Positions 1 through 8,534 of a stretch of DNA of 64,000 nucleotides are shown here, piece by piece; position 1 is the first letter of the stretch; each line of letters begins with the position of its first letter. The position numbers and the translations under genes were made by a program. The stretch is from contig CAVQPS010000006.1 in the NCBI GenBank assembly GCA_963714795.1, forward strand, positions 496,001 through 560,000, in the 5' to 3' direction. Source of the DNA: DATIXJ01 sp963714795. Its GTDB lineage: Bacteria; Bacteroidota; Ignavibacteria; UBA10030; SZUA-254. The notes under the pieces were generated by a model that was given only the letters and a program-made list of their open reading frames with translations, was not told the origin of the DNA and did not search any database.

Positions 1-240
1 TATTTTCAGCAACTCAAGAGAAAAACAAGTTCAAAATCCATTCCTGACCTGACCCCCCGTGAAACCGAAGTTCTTCAGCTCATTGCAGAAGGTTATTCCA
101 CGAAGCAAATAGCAGACAAGCTTTATTTGAGTGCCAGAACCGTCGATTTCCACAGAGCCAATATCAGCCAGAAGCTTGGTGTCCATGATATTGCCGGTTT
201 GACAAAATATGCAATTCGACACGGATTAGTAAAGATTTAA
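1..240 (+). CDS. LuxR/NarL-type DNA-binding domain, C-terminal part of a response regulator (5' end outside window)
   Basis: The reading frame is open from base 1 to a TAA at 238-240, giving 79 residues with no start in view. It contains a complete LuxR-type helix-turn-helix: LTPRETEVLQLIAEGYSTKQ, then IADKLYLSARTVDFHRANIS and a final helix around KLGVHD. This is the usual output domain of NarL/FixJ response regulators and sits at the very C-terminus, as here. The receiver or sensor domain must lie upstream of the window, so the input signal is unknown. The next gene starts 158 bp downstream behind its own promoter, so the two are probably separate units. Confidence 0.9.
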   Translation, partial: YFQQLKRKTSSKSIPDLTPRETEVLQLIAEGYSTKQIADKLYLSARTVDFHRANISQKLGVHDIAGLTKYAIRHGLVKI

Positions 241-346
241 CGCCTTTTCTGTTTTCTATCCCCGTAGTACTACCTGTTTCTGCTTGAAATTGCAAAAAAA
301 AATCCAGCAATTTTCCTGATTGAATTCCCATTGTTGTTGTTGTAAC

Positions 347-377
347 TTGAACATGTAATTTATACGATATAAATTTT
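347..377 (+). promoter_or_regulatory. Bacteroidota-type promoter for the pilin-like pair
   Basis: TTG at 347-349, a 20-nt spacer, then TAAATTTT at 370-377. This matches the -33/-7 pattern repeated across the window. The start codon at 399 would give a leader of about 18 nt. Confidence 0.5.
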
Positions 378-398
378 TCTCATTAACGGAAAAATAAA

Positions 399-779
399 AT
401 GGGTCAACAGCAAATACTTCTTATCATTGCGGGTGTGATTGTCGTGGGGATTGCCATCGCTGTTGGAATTCAACAATTCGGTTCAAATAGTGCAGCGTCA
501 AACAAAGACGGTATAACATCATCGCTTACTTCACTTTCTGCCGATGCATATCAATATAAATTACGACCATCGACGCTAGGTGGAGGAAATAATTCGTATG
601 TGGGATTTACCATACCGACGAAATTAATTTCCGATGATAATGGAACTTATGCAATTAGCGGATCACCGTCGGCGACAGCGCTTCAAATTGTCGGTACATC
701 AGCTGTAAATTCTGCATGGGTTGCGACAATAGCTCTCGACTCGACAGGGTTATCTAATGTTACCTACACCGGATGGTAA
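399..779 (+). CDS. Small pilin-like single-pass membrane protein, copy 1
   Basis: A 126-residue protein whose N-terminus (MGQQQILLIIAGVIVVGIAI) is one long hydrophobic helix starting at residue 6 with no positively charged leader. About 100 polar residues follow, rich in Ser, Thr, Gly and Asn, and the protein ends in YTGW. That layout resembles a type IV pilin or pseudopilin (N-terminal helix plus globular head), but the conserved Glu5 and a normal prepilin leader are missing. The assignment is therefore by shape, not family. The next gene is a clear paralogue: the helix, the NKDG(I/V)TSSL stretch, the RP(S/T)T(L/M)GGG segment and the YTGW end are shared. No secretion or pilus machinery gene is adjacent, so assembly and partner are unknown. 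Confidence 0.75.
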   Translation: MGQQQILLIIAGVIVVGIAIAVGIQQFGSNSAASNKDGITSSLTSLSADAYQYKLRPSTLGGGNNSYVGFTIPTKLISDDNGTYAISGSPSATALQIVGTSAVNSAWVATIALDSTGLSNVTYTGW

Positions 780-856
780 TTGAGATTGAAGTTAAAGCAA
801 AAAAGCAAATTAAGTTAAAACTAAATCACATTTTCTAACAATTAAGGGGACATTTT

Positions 857-1234
857 ATGGGTCAGCAACAACTTTTACTCATCATTCTTGGCGTCATCGT
901 CGTCGGTATAGCAATTGCGGTCGGTATTTCGCAGTTCAGTGCACACAGCACACAAGCCAATAAAGACGGTGTTACATCAAGCTTAGTCAATATTTCAGCG
1001 AACGCCTATCAGTTCAGAATTCGCCCGACAACCATGGGCGGCGGCGGCGGACAATATACCGGATATACGATTCCGTCACGTATGGCAACTGACAATAATG
1101 GTGCATACACTGTTAGCAGCGTAAGTGCCACGAGTGCAGTGCTCAAAGGAACCTCTTCAATGAACAGTTCGTACGTCGCAACATGTACGTCCGATTCGTT
1201 GGGTAATACGACGTTGGTTTATACAGGCTGGTAA
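857..1234 (+). CDS. Small pilin-like single-pass membrane protein, copy 2
   Basis: A 125-residue paralogue of the gene 77 bp upstream, with an AGGGG ribosome-binding site 7-11 nt before the ATG. The N-terminal membrane helix (MGQQQLLLIILGVIVVGIAI) is nearly identical. The head diverges more but keeps the GGGGG turn, the (F/Y)TIP(T/S) segment and the C-terminal YTGW. A strong intrinsic terminator follows at 1256-1287, so the pair probably forms one short unit expressed from the promoter at 347-377. Two diverged tandem copies suggest subunits of one heteropolymer or membrane complex, but that is inference. The function is unknown. Confidence 0.75.
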   Translation: MGQQQLLLIILGVIVVGIAIAVGISQFSAHSTQANKDGVTSSLVNISANAYQFRIRPTTMGGGGGQYTGYTIPSRMATDNNGAYTVSSVSATSAVLKGTSSMNSSYVATCTSDSLGNTTLVYTGW

Positions 1235-1255
1235 AATACCCCTGTACATTCAGTC

Positions 1256-1287
1256 AAGCCGCAGTAGATTACTACTGCGGCTTTTTT
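1256..1287 (+). terminator. Intrinsic terminator after the pilin-like pair
   Basis: Perfect 10-bp stem GCCGCAGTAG (1258-1267) with CTACTGCGGC (1272-1281), a 4-nt loop ATTA and a T run from 1282. The A pair at 1256-1257 can extend the stem. Confidence 0.92.
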
Positions 1288-1319
1288 ATTTTTGGTCCTC
1301 CCGCAATGATTTACCGGAG

Positions 1320-1350
1320 TTGCTTCCGTGATAAGAATTGAATATATTTT
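1320..1350 (+). promoter_or_regulatory. Promoter of xseA, box abutting the start codon
   Basis: TTG at 1320-1322, 20 nt, TATATTTT at 1343-1350. The ATG of xseA is at 1354, so transcription should begin at or next to the start codon (candidate leaderless mRNA). Confidence 0.6.
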
Positions 1351-1353
1351 TTT

Positions 1354-2545
1354 ATGCTTGGTAAGCCCCAAAACATATTTTCCGTAACCGATCTTACCCG
1401 TAAAATCAAAGGAACTCTGGAAGAAGGATTTTCGCGGATCGCTGTTCAGGGCGAGTTATCCAATTTCAAGCACCATTCTTCAGGCCATTTATATTTCACA
1501 CTGAAAGACGAACATGCCCAGATTCAATGCGTGATGTGGCGGAGCCGTGTTCCGGCTTTATCCGTTACACCGCAAGATGGCATGAAAATGATTGCCCGCG
1601 GAAACGTTACCGTGTACGAAGTTCGGGGAAATTATCAATTGGATGTAGCAAGTTTGCAGCTTCTCGGAGCAGGAGAACTGCAAATTGCTTTTGAACGATT
1701 GAAACAGAAACTCGCCGCCGAAGGGTTATTCGATCAGGACCACAAGAAACCGTTGCCGCAATTCCCTCAACGGATCGGCATTGTCACATCGCCAACGGGC
1801 GCAGCAATCCAGGATATCATAAATATTATCAATAGGCGTTTCCCGTCGACCGAACTGATTTTGTGTCCCGTCAAAGTTCAGGGAATCGGCGCGGCGGAAG
1901 AAATCGCATCTGCTATCGACGATTTTAATAATTTTGGTGCTGTTGATGTTATTCTTGTCGGACGCGGAGGCGGATCGCTTGAAGACCTCTGGGCATTCAA
2001 CGAAGAAATCGTTGCCCGGTCTATTTATCATTCATCCATTCCTGTTGTCAGCGCAGTCGGTCATGAAATTGATTTCACGATTGCCGATTTCGTTGCCGAT
2101 CTGCGGGCTCCGACGCCGTCGGCAGCGGCGGAACTCATTGTCCCCGATAGACGTGAAATTATTGAAATTGTACGTAATTTTTGTTATACTTCAGAACAAA
2201 TTGTGAGGACAAAACTTACAAATCAGAAAAAGTACTATTACCGCATTATTGCAAAGTTATTCGTTTAACAGGCCGCTCGACCGGCTGCATCAATATTCCC
2301 AACATCTTGATGAAATCAATCGTGCATTTGATCAATCTGTTGGTCATCGCTTTACGCTTCTCGGTCAGATCCTGCATTCACTGGAAAAACGAATGTTGTC
2401 CCTTAATCCGGAAATAGTTCTTCAAAGGGGATATGCCATTCTCATCCGAAATGGCAAAGCGGTAAGTAAATCCAAACATCTGCATCCTGAGGATGAGATC
2501 GATATTAAAATGACCGATGGAACGGTTTCTGCCGTTGTGCAATAA
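1354..2545 (+). CDS. xseA: Exodeoxyribonuclease VII large subunit, interrupted by a +1 frameshift
   Basis: With XseB, XseA forms exonuclease VII, which degrades single-stranded DNA in the cytoplasm. The first frame (1354-2268, 304 residues) has the N-terminal OB-fold (about residues 8-105) and the catalytic core with GIVTSPTGAAIQDI and GRGGGSLEDLWAFNEE. The family is usually 400-450 residues. The missing C-terminal part is present in the +1 frame to 2545, with NRPLDRLHQ and the family-typical LNPEIVLQRGYAI. Frame 1 reads sensibly from about 2228, just after an A5 run at 2227-2231, so a single-base insertion there is the simplest explanation. It could be a real mutation, an assembly error or slippage; sequence alone cannot decide. 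xseB follows 14 bp downstream, as expected for this operon. The ATG is favoured by the adjacent promoter. Confidence 0.88.
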
Positions 2546-2559
2546 TTCGATATTTGACC

Positions 2560-2826
2560 ATGCCCTCAAAGAAAAATAGTTCGGAAAAAAAAGAGAGCGG
2601 AAACTTTGAACGTTCATTGAAGCGTCTTGAAGAAATCGTCGAACAACTGGAAGACGGCAATATTACGCTCGATGAAGTCATGAAAAAGTATGAAGAAGGC
2701 GTCTCTCTTTCAAAACAATGCCTGGAACAATTATCACAGGCGGAAGTGAAGCTGAAACGTTTGAGCAAAGATGCCAAAGGAAATTTTGACCTGTTCGAGG
2801 GAATCGACGGAGAAGAGAATGAGTAA
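2560..2826 (+). CDS. xseB: Exodeoxyribonuclease VII small subunit
   Basis: An 88-residue protein; several XseB subunits bind the XseA C-terminal region to make active exonuclease VII. After a Lys/Ser-rich N-terminus comes the family core: FERSLKRLEEIVEQLEDGNI, then LDEVMKKYEEGVSL, forming the two-helix hairpin of the family, and a Glu-rich tail. ATG at 2560 is chosen over an in-frame TTG two codons upstream because it matches family length and has an ordinary start codon. The stop overlaps the dxs start by 8 bases, so xseB and dxs are translationally linked, a common arrangement of exoVII genes with isoprenoid genes. Confidence 0.93.
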   Translation: MPSKKNSSEKKESGNFERSLKRLEEIVEQLEDGNITLDEVMKKYEEGVSLSKQCLEQLSQAEVKLKRLSKDAKGNFDLFEGIDGEENE

Positions 2827-4756
2827 CGATACACCGGCACCACCGTTGAGATATCTGCCGTCGATCAATGCACCCGCTGATTTACGGAAGTTGACGATTT
2901 CCGAGTTGAAAACTGTCAGCTCGGAAGTTCGCGAATTTTTGATCGATACTATTTCAAAAGTCGGAGGCCATTTTGGAGCCGGACTTGGCACGGTGGAGTT
3001 GGCTGTTGCGTTGCATTATGTTTTTCAGACACCGAACGATAAGCTGGTGTGGGATGTCGGTCATCAGGCATATCCTCATAAAATTCTGACCGGACGGAAA
3101 GAAGTGTTTCATACCATCCGGCAATTGGGCGGCCTCAGTGGTTTTCTCAAAAGGTCGGAAAGCGAGTACGACACATTCGGCGCAGGGCACGCGAGTACAT
3201 CGATCTCCGCCGCTCTGGGCATGGCGGTTGCCCGCGATCTTGCCGGAGAACATTTCCGTGTCGCTGCAATTATCGGTGACGGAGCGATGACCGGAGGAAT
3301 GGCATACGAAGCGATGAATAACGCCGGCCTGCAAAAACGAAATATGATTGTCGTCCTGAATGATAACAATATGTCGATCGGTCCGAACGTCTGGGCATTA
3401 TCGAATTATTTCACCGAGCTGATCAGTAATCCGTCATACAATCGATTCAAATCGAACGTATGGGATATGACCGGAAAGCTCGATACGATCGGTGACCGCA
3501 TCCGGAAGATTGCCGGACGTGTGCAGGAAGGTATTAAAGTGGTCATCACACCCGGAATGTTGTTCGAAGCACTTGGCTTTCGTTATTTCGGCCCGGTCAA
3601 CGGACATAATATTCCGCAGCTCGTCAAAATATTCAATGATATAAAAGATTTACACGGGCCGATTCTTGTTCATGTCATTACACGAAAAGGAAAAGGGTAT
3701 AAACCCGCTGAAGAAGATGTTCAGGCATTACACGGCGTAACCCCGTTCGATAAACTGACCGGTCAATCGCCGAAAAAACCTGAGACGGTTCCTGCGTATA
3801 CAAAAATATTCGGTAAAGCGCTTGTGGATATCGCAAAACAAAACCCGAAAGTCGTCGGCATTACTGCCGCAATGCCGGATGGAACGGGACTTGATCAGCT
3901 TCAGGCGGAACTGCCCGACCGGTTTGTCGATGTCGGCATCGCTGAACAACATGCCGTAACATTTTCTGCCGGACTTGCCACGCAAGGATATATTCCGGTC
4001 GCGGCTATATATTCGACATTTCTTCAACGGGCGTACGACCAGATTATCCACGATGTTGCATTGCAGCATCTCCACGTCGTTTTTTGTTTGGACCGCGCCG
4101 GACTGGTCGGTGCCGACGGACCGACACACCACGGCGTTCTTGATATCGCATACCTTCGTTGCATTCAACAGATGGTGGTGATGGCTCCGAAAGATGAAAG
4201 TGAATTACGCGACATGCTCTATACCGCCATCGAATATAAAAATGGTCCGATTGCTCTTCGTTACCCGCGGGGAAACGGAATCGGTGTTCCGTTAAAACCG
4301 GATTTTTCTTTGCTGACGATCGGAAAAGGAGAGATTGTCCGGACCGGAACCGATGTGGCAATCCTGGCCATCGGCAACATGGTGTATCCATCGTTGAAAG
4401 CCTCGGAACTTCTTGCGACCGACGGGATCAAGGCTGAAGTGGTTAATATGCGATTCGTCAAACCGATCGATATCGATTTGATTGAAGATATTTGTAAAAG
4501 ATTTTCATATGTTCTGACGGTCGAAGATCATTCGGTGCAGGGCGGGTTCGGCAGCGCCGTGCTTGAAGCGATGGCACAAAGAAATATTCAGGGTGTTCAT
4601 GTGAAGAATCACGGGATCCCCGATGAATTTATTGAACACGGATCGCCGGCTGAATTATATGCCATGTTGAAATTAGATGCCCCGGGCATCGCCAGTGTGG
4701 TAAAGAATTTTTTTCGAAACATTCCGCAATCATCACCGTTTGTAACAACAGCATAA
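2819..4756 (+). CDS. dxs: 1-deoxy-D-xylulose-5-phosphate synthase
   Basis: A 645-residue enzyme that condenses pyruvate and glyceraldehyde 3-phosphate using thiamine diphosphate, the first step of the MEP isoprenoid pathway; its product also feeds thiamine and pyridoxal synthesis in many bacteria. The visible hallmarks are the N-terminal PGH-like region WDVGHQAYPHKILTGR, the ThDP-binding GDGAMTGGMAYEAMNNAG with ND..MSI(G)PNVGAL-type continuation, and the catalytic Glu segment VDVGIAEQHAVTFSAGLA. The C-terminal transketolase domain follows (PIALRYPRG, VEDHSVQGGFGSAV). Length matches the family. ATG at 2819 overlaps the xseB stop; the frame is open further upstream, but that extension has no family similarity. 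The gene lies inside the xseA-xseB-dxs run. Confidence 0.96.
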   Translation: MSNDTPAPPLRYLPSINAPADLRKLTISELKTVSSEVREFLIDTISKVGGHFGAGLGTVELAVALHYVFQTPNDKLVWDVGHQAYPHKILTGRKEVFHTIRQLGGLSGFLKRSESEYDTFGAGHASTSISAALGMAVARDLAGEHFRVAAIIGDGAMTGGMAYEAMNNAGLQKRNMIVVLNDNNMSIGPNVWALSNYFTELISNPSYNRFKSNVWDMTGKLDTIGDRIRKIAGRVQEGIKVVITPGMLFEALGFRYFGPVNGHNIPQLVKIFNDIKDLHGPILVHVITRKGKGYKPAEEDVQALHGVTPFDKLTGQSPKKPETVPAYTKIFGKALVDIAKQNPKVVGITAAMPDGTGLDQLQAELPDRFVDVGIAEQHAVTFSAGLATQGYIPVAAIYSTFLQRAYDQIIHDVALQHLHVVFCLDRAGLVGADGPTHHGVLDIAYLRCIQQMVVMAPKDESELRDMLYTAIEYKNGPIALRYPRGNGIGVPLKPDFSLLTIGKGEIVRTGTDVAILAIGNMVYPSLKASELLATDGIKAEVVNMRFVKPIDIDLIEDICKRFSYVLTVEDHSVQGGFGSAVLEAMAQRNIQGVHVKNHGIPDEFIEHGSPAELYAMLKLDAPGIASVVKNFFRNIPQSSPFVTTA

Positions 4757-4762
4757 AACATT

Positions 4763-5767
4763 ATGGAAAAAGTTCGTCTCGGAATCGTCGGCCTCGGTTG
4801 GGTTTCACAGGTATTTCATATTCCGATCCTTTCGAAACTTGAAGATGTGGAGATTGTTGCGATTTGTGACCGCGATAAGTCCCGCACGAAAATGATCGCG
4901 GAACGGTTCGGCTTTTCCCGGACGTATACCGATTACCAGCAAATGCTTGAGACGGAAGATTTAGATGCAATCGATGTTTGCACCAGCACCGACGTTCATC
5001 CAGCCGTCACCATTGCAGCGTTGAAAGCCGGAAAAGATGTCTTTGTTGAAAAACCGATCGCCCGCAAACATAGTGAAGCTCTTCAGATGGAAGAGGCTGC
5101 GAAACAGTATAAACGAAAGCTCATGGTCGGCATGAACAATCGTTTCCGTCCGGATACGATGATCCTGAAAAGTTTTCTGGAAAAGAATGAATTAGGGAAA
5201 ATATTTTATATCAAAGCCGGCTGGCTGAGGAAACTTTCCAACACAAGTCCGTGGATCACACAAAAAGATAAGTCGGGAGGCGGTGTCTTCCTCGACCTCG
5301 GCATCGTGATGCTCGATCTGATTTTATGGATGTTGGATTTTCCGCCGGTGCACCGGGTAAGTGCCAAAACGTATACGCAAAAGACCAAAAGCGTGGAAGA
5401 TTCCTGCGTCGTGTTTATCGAAATGAAAAACGGAACGTCGATCATGCTTGTCACAAGCTGGTCTCTGCAGTCGGAACAGGATTTCTTTTATTGTGATTTC
5501 TTCGGTGCGGATGGAAGCGCAATGATTAATCCTTTGAGAATTCATAAACAACTGCACGGAAATTTGGTGAACGTGACGCCCGTAAAAATCGATTCGCCGG
5601 CGAATTTGTATAAAAAGAGTTACGAAAACGAACTGAAGCATTTTATCGGGGCGGTCCGCGGTTTTCATCAGATTGTTTCTTCCGGAGAAGAAGCTGTGCA
5701 ACGCATGAAAATCGTCGATGCCGTGTACTTATCCGCTGCAAAAGGAAAAGAAATTGTTTTTCGTTAA
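4763..5767 (+). CDS. Gfo/Idh/MocA-family NAD(P)-dependent oxidoreductase
   Basis: A 334-residue protein with an N-terminal Rossmann fold (VRLGIVGLGWVSQVFHIPIL, first acidic residue after beta-2 in AICDRDKS). It has the family signature EKPIA at about residues 95-99 and a C-terminal alpha/beta substrate domain with GGGVFLDLGIVMLDLILWML. Family members oxidise or reduce sugars, inositols, biliverdin and related compounds using NAD(P)H; the substrate cannot be read from the sequence. It starts 6 bp after dxs, so the two are probably cotranscribed, but no isoprenoid role is known for this family. A non-coding gap of about 155 bp follows. Confidence 0.88.
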   Translation: MEKVRLGIVGLGWVSQVFHIPILSKLEDVEIVAICDRDKSRTKMIAERFGFSRTYTDYQQMLETEDLDAIDVCTSTDVHPAVTIAALKAGKDVFVEKPIARKHSEALQMEEAAKQYKRKLMVGMNNRFRPDTMILKSFLEKNELGKIFYIKAGWLRKLSNTSPWITQKDKSGGGVFLDLGIVMLDLILWMLDFPPVHRVSAKTYTQKTKSVEDSCVVFIEMKNGTSIMLVTSWSLQSEQDFFYCDFFGADGSAMINPLRIHKQLHGNLVNVTPVKIDSPANLYKKSYENELKHFIGAVRGFHQIVSSGEEAVQRMKIVDAVYLSAAKGKEIVFR

Positions 5768-5923
5768 ACCGGTAAATTGATTGTGCGGTTGTGATTGCAT
5801 TCACGTCCGAAGTTATTTTTTCCGCTCACCGATGTTAGCACCGAAGATTGTACTGTCATTTCAACCAAAGAAACAATGTACCGCATCATGTCTTATCTCC
5901 GCAAATTCAATAATGATTATTAA

Positions 5924-7024
5924 ATGAAAAAGGTTCAATCGGAAATCGATAAGCAGTTCATGTATGAATGTTTAGCACTTGCCCAACGAGGTGCCGGTTC
6001 GGTCAGTCCTAATCCGATGGTTGGTGCGATACTGGTAAAGAACGATACAATCATCGGCACAGGTTATCATGCAAAATTCGGCGGACCGCATGCAGAAGTT
6101 GCTGCCATTCATAGTGCAACGAAGCCGGTACGAGGTTCCACATTGTATGTCAATCTTGAGCCGTGTAATTTTTTCGGCAAAACACCGCCATGCACAGATT
6201 TATTAATTTCCTCCGGCATACGTCGTGTTGTGATCGGAATGAAGGATCCGAATCCGCAAGTTTCCGGAAAAGGGATTAGACAACTTCGCCGTGCAGGAAT
6301 TTCGGTAACATCCGGGGTCATCGAGTCGGAATGCCTGAAACTGAACGAGAGCTTTTCCAAATATATCAGCACGCATCTTCCGTTTGTCGCCTTGAAAATT
6401 GCGCAGACACTGGATGGAAAAATAACATCGGAAAAAGGGAAACAAACTGACATCACCAATAACTCTTCAATCAAATTTGTTCACCAGTTGCGATCCCGGT
6501 ATGATGCAGTTCTTGCCGGAGCCGGCACGATCGATATCGACAATCCGAAACTGACCGTCCGTACTGTCGAAGGGCGAAATCCTGTCCGTGTGATCCTTGA
6601 CGGTAAATTACAAATTTCGCATACATCAGTTATCGCCAGCCGCTCAAACGTGCGGACGATTATTTATACTTCTACGCGATCTGCGAAAAAACTTTCATCC
6701 AAAATTAAAAGATTGAGAGACACTGGAATTGAAGTGTATGTAATGAAGCCCCACCCAAACGGACTGATTCCGTTACGCAATGTTTTATTGCATCTCGCTG
6801 CGTTGGGAATTGCTTCCGTTCTGGTTGAGGGCGGAGCTTTCACATACCGGCAATTTCTCGACGAACGGCTTGTCGATAAAATGTATCTTTTTATTGCACC
6901 AAAAATTTTCGGATCCGGGCTGGATGCATTTTCGATTCCCGTGATGAACAAGCTCCGTCTTCAAATCGATTCATCGTGGAATTTGGACGGAGATATTTTA
7001 CTTGAAACGTATTTGCAAAAATGA
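5924..7024 (+). CDS. ribD: Bifunctional riboflavin biosynthesis protein RibD (deaminase/reductase)
   Basis: A 366-residue cytoplasmic enzyme that deaminates the GTP-derived pyrimidine (2,5-diamino-6-ribosylamino-4-pyrimidinone 5'-phosphate) and then reduces its ribose, the second and third committed steps to riboflavin. The N-terminal deaminase domain has SPNPMVGAILV, zinc ligand His with catalytic Glu in GGPHAEVAAI, and the two Cys ligands in EPCNFFGKTPPC. The C-terminal reductase domain (about 150-366) has KIAQTLDGKI, the SRYDAVLAGAGTI segment and VEGGAFTYRQFL. ribE follows 22 bp downstream. No FMN riboswitch is seen in the 156-bp upstream gap, so any control is by other means. Confidence 0.96.
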   Translation: MKKVQSEIDKQFMYECLALAQRGAGSVSPNPMVGAILVKNDTIIGTGYHAKFGGPHAEVAAIHSATKPVRGSTLYVNLEPCNFFGKTPPCTDLLISSGIRRVVIGMKDPNPQVSGKGIRQLRRAGISVTSGVIESECLKLNESFSKYISTHLPFVALKIAQTLDGKITSEKGKQTDITNNSSIKFVHQLRSRYDAVLAGAGTIDIDNPKLTVRTVEGRNPVRVILDGKLQISHTSVIASRSNVRTIIYTSTRSAKKLSSKIKRLRDTGIEVYVMKPHPNGLIPLRNVLLHLAALGIASVLVEGGAFTYRQFLDERLVDKMYLFIAPKIFGSGLDAFSIPVMNKLRLQIDSSWNLDGDILLETYLQK

Positions 7025-7046
7025 ATAATAAAAGGTATCTATCATT

Positions 7047-7694
7047 ATGTTTACCGGAATTATTGAAGAAATAGGAACCATCACATCGATCAGGAAAAAA
7101 GGCGATGGTATCGTCCTGTCGGTGAAAGCGCCGAAGTCGAGTAAAGAATTAAAAATCGACAGCAGTATTGCCATCAGCGGTGTTTGTGAAACCGTTGTCG
7201 CGAAAAAAGGAAACGTGGTCGATGTCGTTGCGGTCGAGGAAACGTTAAAAAAAACCACGCTGGGAAATCTTAAAAAAAATTCTAAAGTGAATCTTGAACT
7301 TCCGATACGGTTTAACGCGCGGCTGGGCGGACACCTTGTCCTCGGGCATGTTGATTCCTTCGGTTCCGTCACGGCAATTGAACAACGGTCGACAAGCTGG
7401 ATGTTCTCGATCAAGATCCCGAAACAATTTTTGAAGTATGTCGTTCCGGTCGGATCGATTGCGGTCGACGGCGTCAGTCTGACGATCGCCGAGCTTGAAA
7501 AGGATATCGTCAGGATTTCCATCATTCCTCATACGATGGAGCATACGATATTCGGATCGTATCAGCCGGGCACCGAAGTGAATCTTGAATTCGATATTGT
7601 CGGAAAATATATCGAACGGTTTACGATGCTTCAGGACAGTCAATCCCGGCCGGAATTGTTTACAGAACGGAACCTGCGCGAGATGGGATTCTAA
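7047..7694 (+). CDS. ribE: Riboflavin synthase, alpha chain
   Basis: A 215-residue enzyme that dismutates two 6,7-dimethyl-8-ribityllumazines to riboflavin and a pyrimidine. It starts with the invariant MFTGIIEEIGTI. It shows the two tandem lumazine-binding barrels of the family: the first with SIAISGVCETVV and NLELPIRFNARLGGHLVLGHVD, the second with GSIAVDGVSLTIAE and IPHTMEHTIFG. Length is normal. It lies between ribD and an unknown gene 3 bp downstream. Other rib genes (ribBA, ribH) are not in the window. Confidence 0.95.
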   Translation: MFTGIIEEIGTITSIRKKGDGIVLSVKAPKSSKELKIDSSIAISGVCETVVAKKGNVVDVVAVEETLKKTTLGNLKKNSKVNLELPIRFNARLGGHLVLGHVDSFGSVTAIEQRSTSWMFSIKIPKQFLKYVVPVGSIAVDGVSLTIAELEKDIVRISIIPHTMEHTIFGSYQPGTEVNLEFDIVGKYIERFTMLQDSQSRPELFTERNLREMGF

Positions 7695-7697
7695 CGG

Positions 7698-8471
7698 ATG
7701 GCAAGAAAAATTTATTACAAAATAATCGACGACGGAATTGCCGCAATTTCCGATGACGAATGGAATTCAATTTCGCGATTACAGCATTGGTACAATTCCG
7801 AATTCATCTGGACGGCGGGAAGATTAGCGCTCAAAATGTATGCGATATTTCCCGATACGGAACGTCATACCGGAAATATCGAAGAGCTCCGGCGGACAAT
7901 TCTTCGCCGGCGGCTTCAGCTCCAGGAAGAAAATAAATCGGAAAACGAAATTGTCCGGACGTTAGTGTCGGAAGGATTGATCATTGCCCAGCGGGGAGGA
8001 TATTTCGAACAATGTCTTGCCAGCGGATTTACGCGTGTCGCCGGAAATGAATTCGACGCTTATTTAGTTTGTGAGTTTCTGTTAAAAGTATCTCATCTCT
8101 GTCCCAACATCACCATCGATATTTACGACGAGGGTGAATTCATCAAGACCCGGCAGATAAAAATGGTGAACGGAGAGGTCATCGTTCCGGTCCGAGACCG
8201 GCAGAGAACGTGGTATTACGAACAGGTGGTGAAGAACCGCCACGCGTTTGCGGTTGTGGATTCGGGCAAGTATGATGATTTCCCGAAATTCCAATCGACG
8301 ATCAACGACTTCAACGATATGACATTCGACGAACGGATGACCATATTGAAGGACTGGAACTGGCTTGGCTTCGAAAACAACTATGACATTAACGGCGATG
8401 ATATTCAGGGTTTCGATTTAAACAAAAAAGTCACCGTCTTCCGGCTGGAAAATTTGCAAGGAACTTCTTGA
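7698..8471 (+). CDS. Conserved-looking protein of unknown function
   Basis: A 257-residue soluble protein with no signal peptide or membrane helix; I do not recognise the family. It is rich in charged and aromatic residues. Visible features are an N-terminal stretch ISRLQHWYNSEFIWTAGRLA, an Arg-rich helix IEELRRTILRRRLQLQEENK, a central alpha/beta part with SHLCPNITIDIYDEGEFIKTR and a C-terminal segment MTFDERMTILKDWNWLGFEN. It starts 3 bp after ribE and is followed by secG behind its own promoter, so it is likely the last gene of the rib unit. That position is no proof of a riboflavin role. Codon use looks like its neighbours. Confidence 0.8.
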   Translation: MARKIYYKIIDDGIAAISDDEWNSISRLQHWYNSEFIWTAGRLALKMYAIFPDTERHTGNIEELRRTILRRRLQLQEENKSENEIVRTLVSEGLIIAQRGGYFEQCLASGFTRVAGNEFDAYLVCEFLLKVSHLCPNITIDIYDEGEFIKTRQIKMVNGEVIVPVRDRQRTWYYEQVVKNRHAFAVVDSGKYDDFPKFQSTINDFNDMTFDERMTILKDWNWLGFENNYDINGDDIQGFDLNKKVTVFRLENLQGTS

Positions 8472-8498
8472 AGTTCAAAAAGAAATTTCGTATCTTAT
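8468..8498 (+). promoter_or_regulatory. Promoter of secG
   Basis: TTG at 8468-8470, 20 nt, TATCTTAT at 8491-8498. The ATG at 8535 leaves a leader of roughly 30 nt with AGGA 9 nt before the start. Confidence 0.55.
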
Positions 8499-8534
8499 AA
8501 AACTGTCTAAATTAACTCATTTCTTGAGGAAATC

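Noticed and set aside
399..1234. Canonical type IV pilins
   Set aside because: There is no basic leader with Gly before a Phe/Met start, and Glu5 is missing; kept only as pilin-shaped.
5768..5923. Possible FMN riboswitch before ribD
   Set aside because: None of the conserved FMN aptamer blocks is visible in the 156 bp, and there is no terminator.
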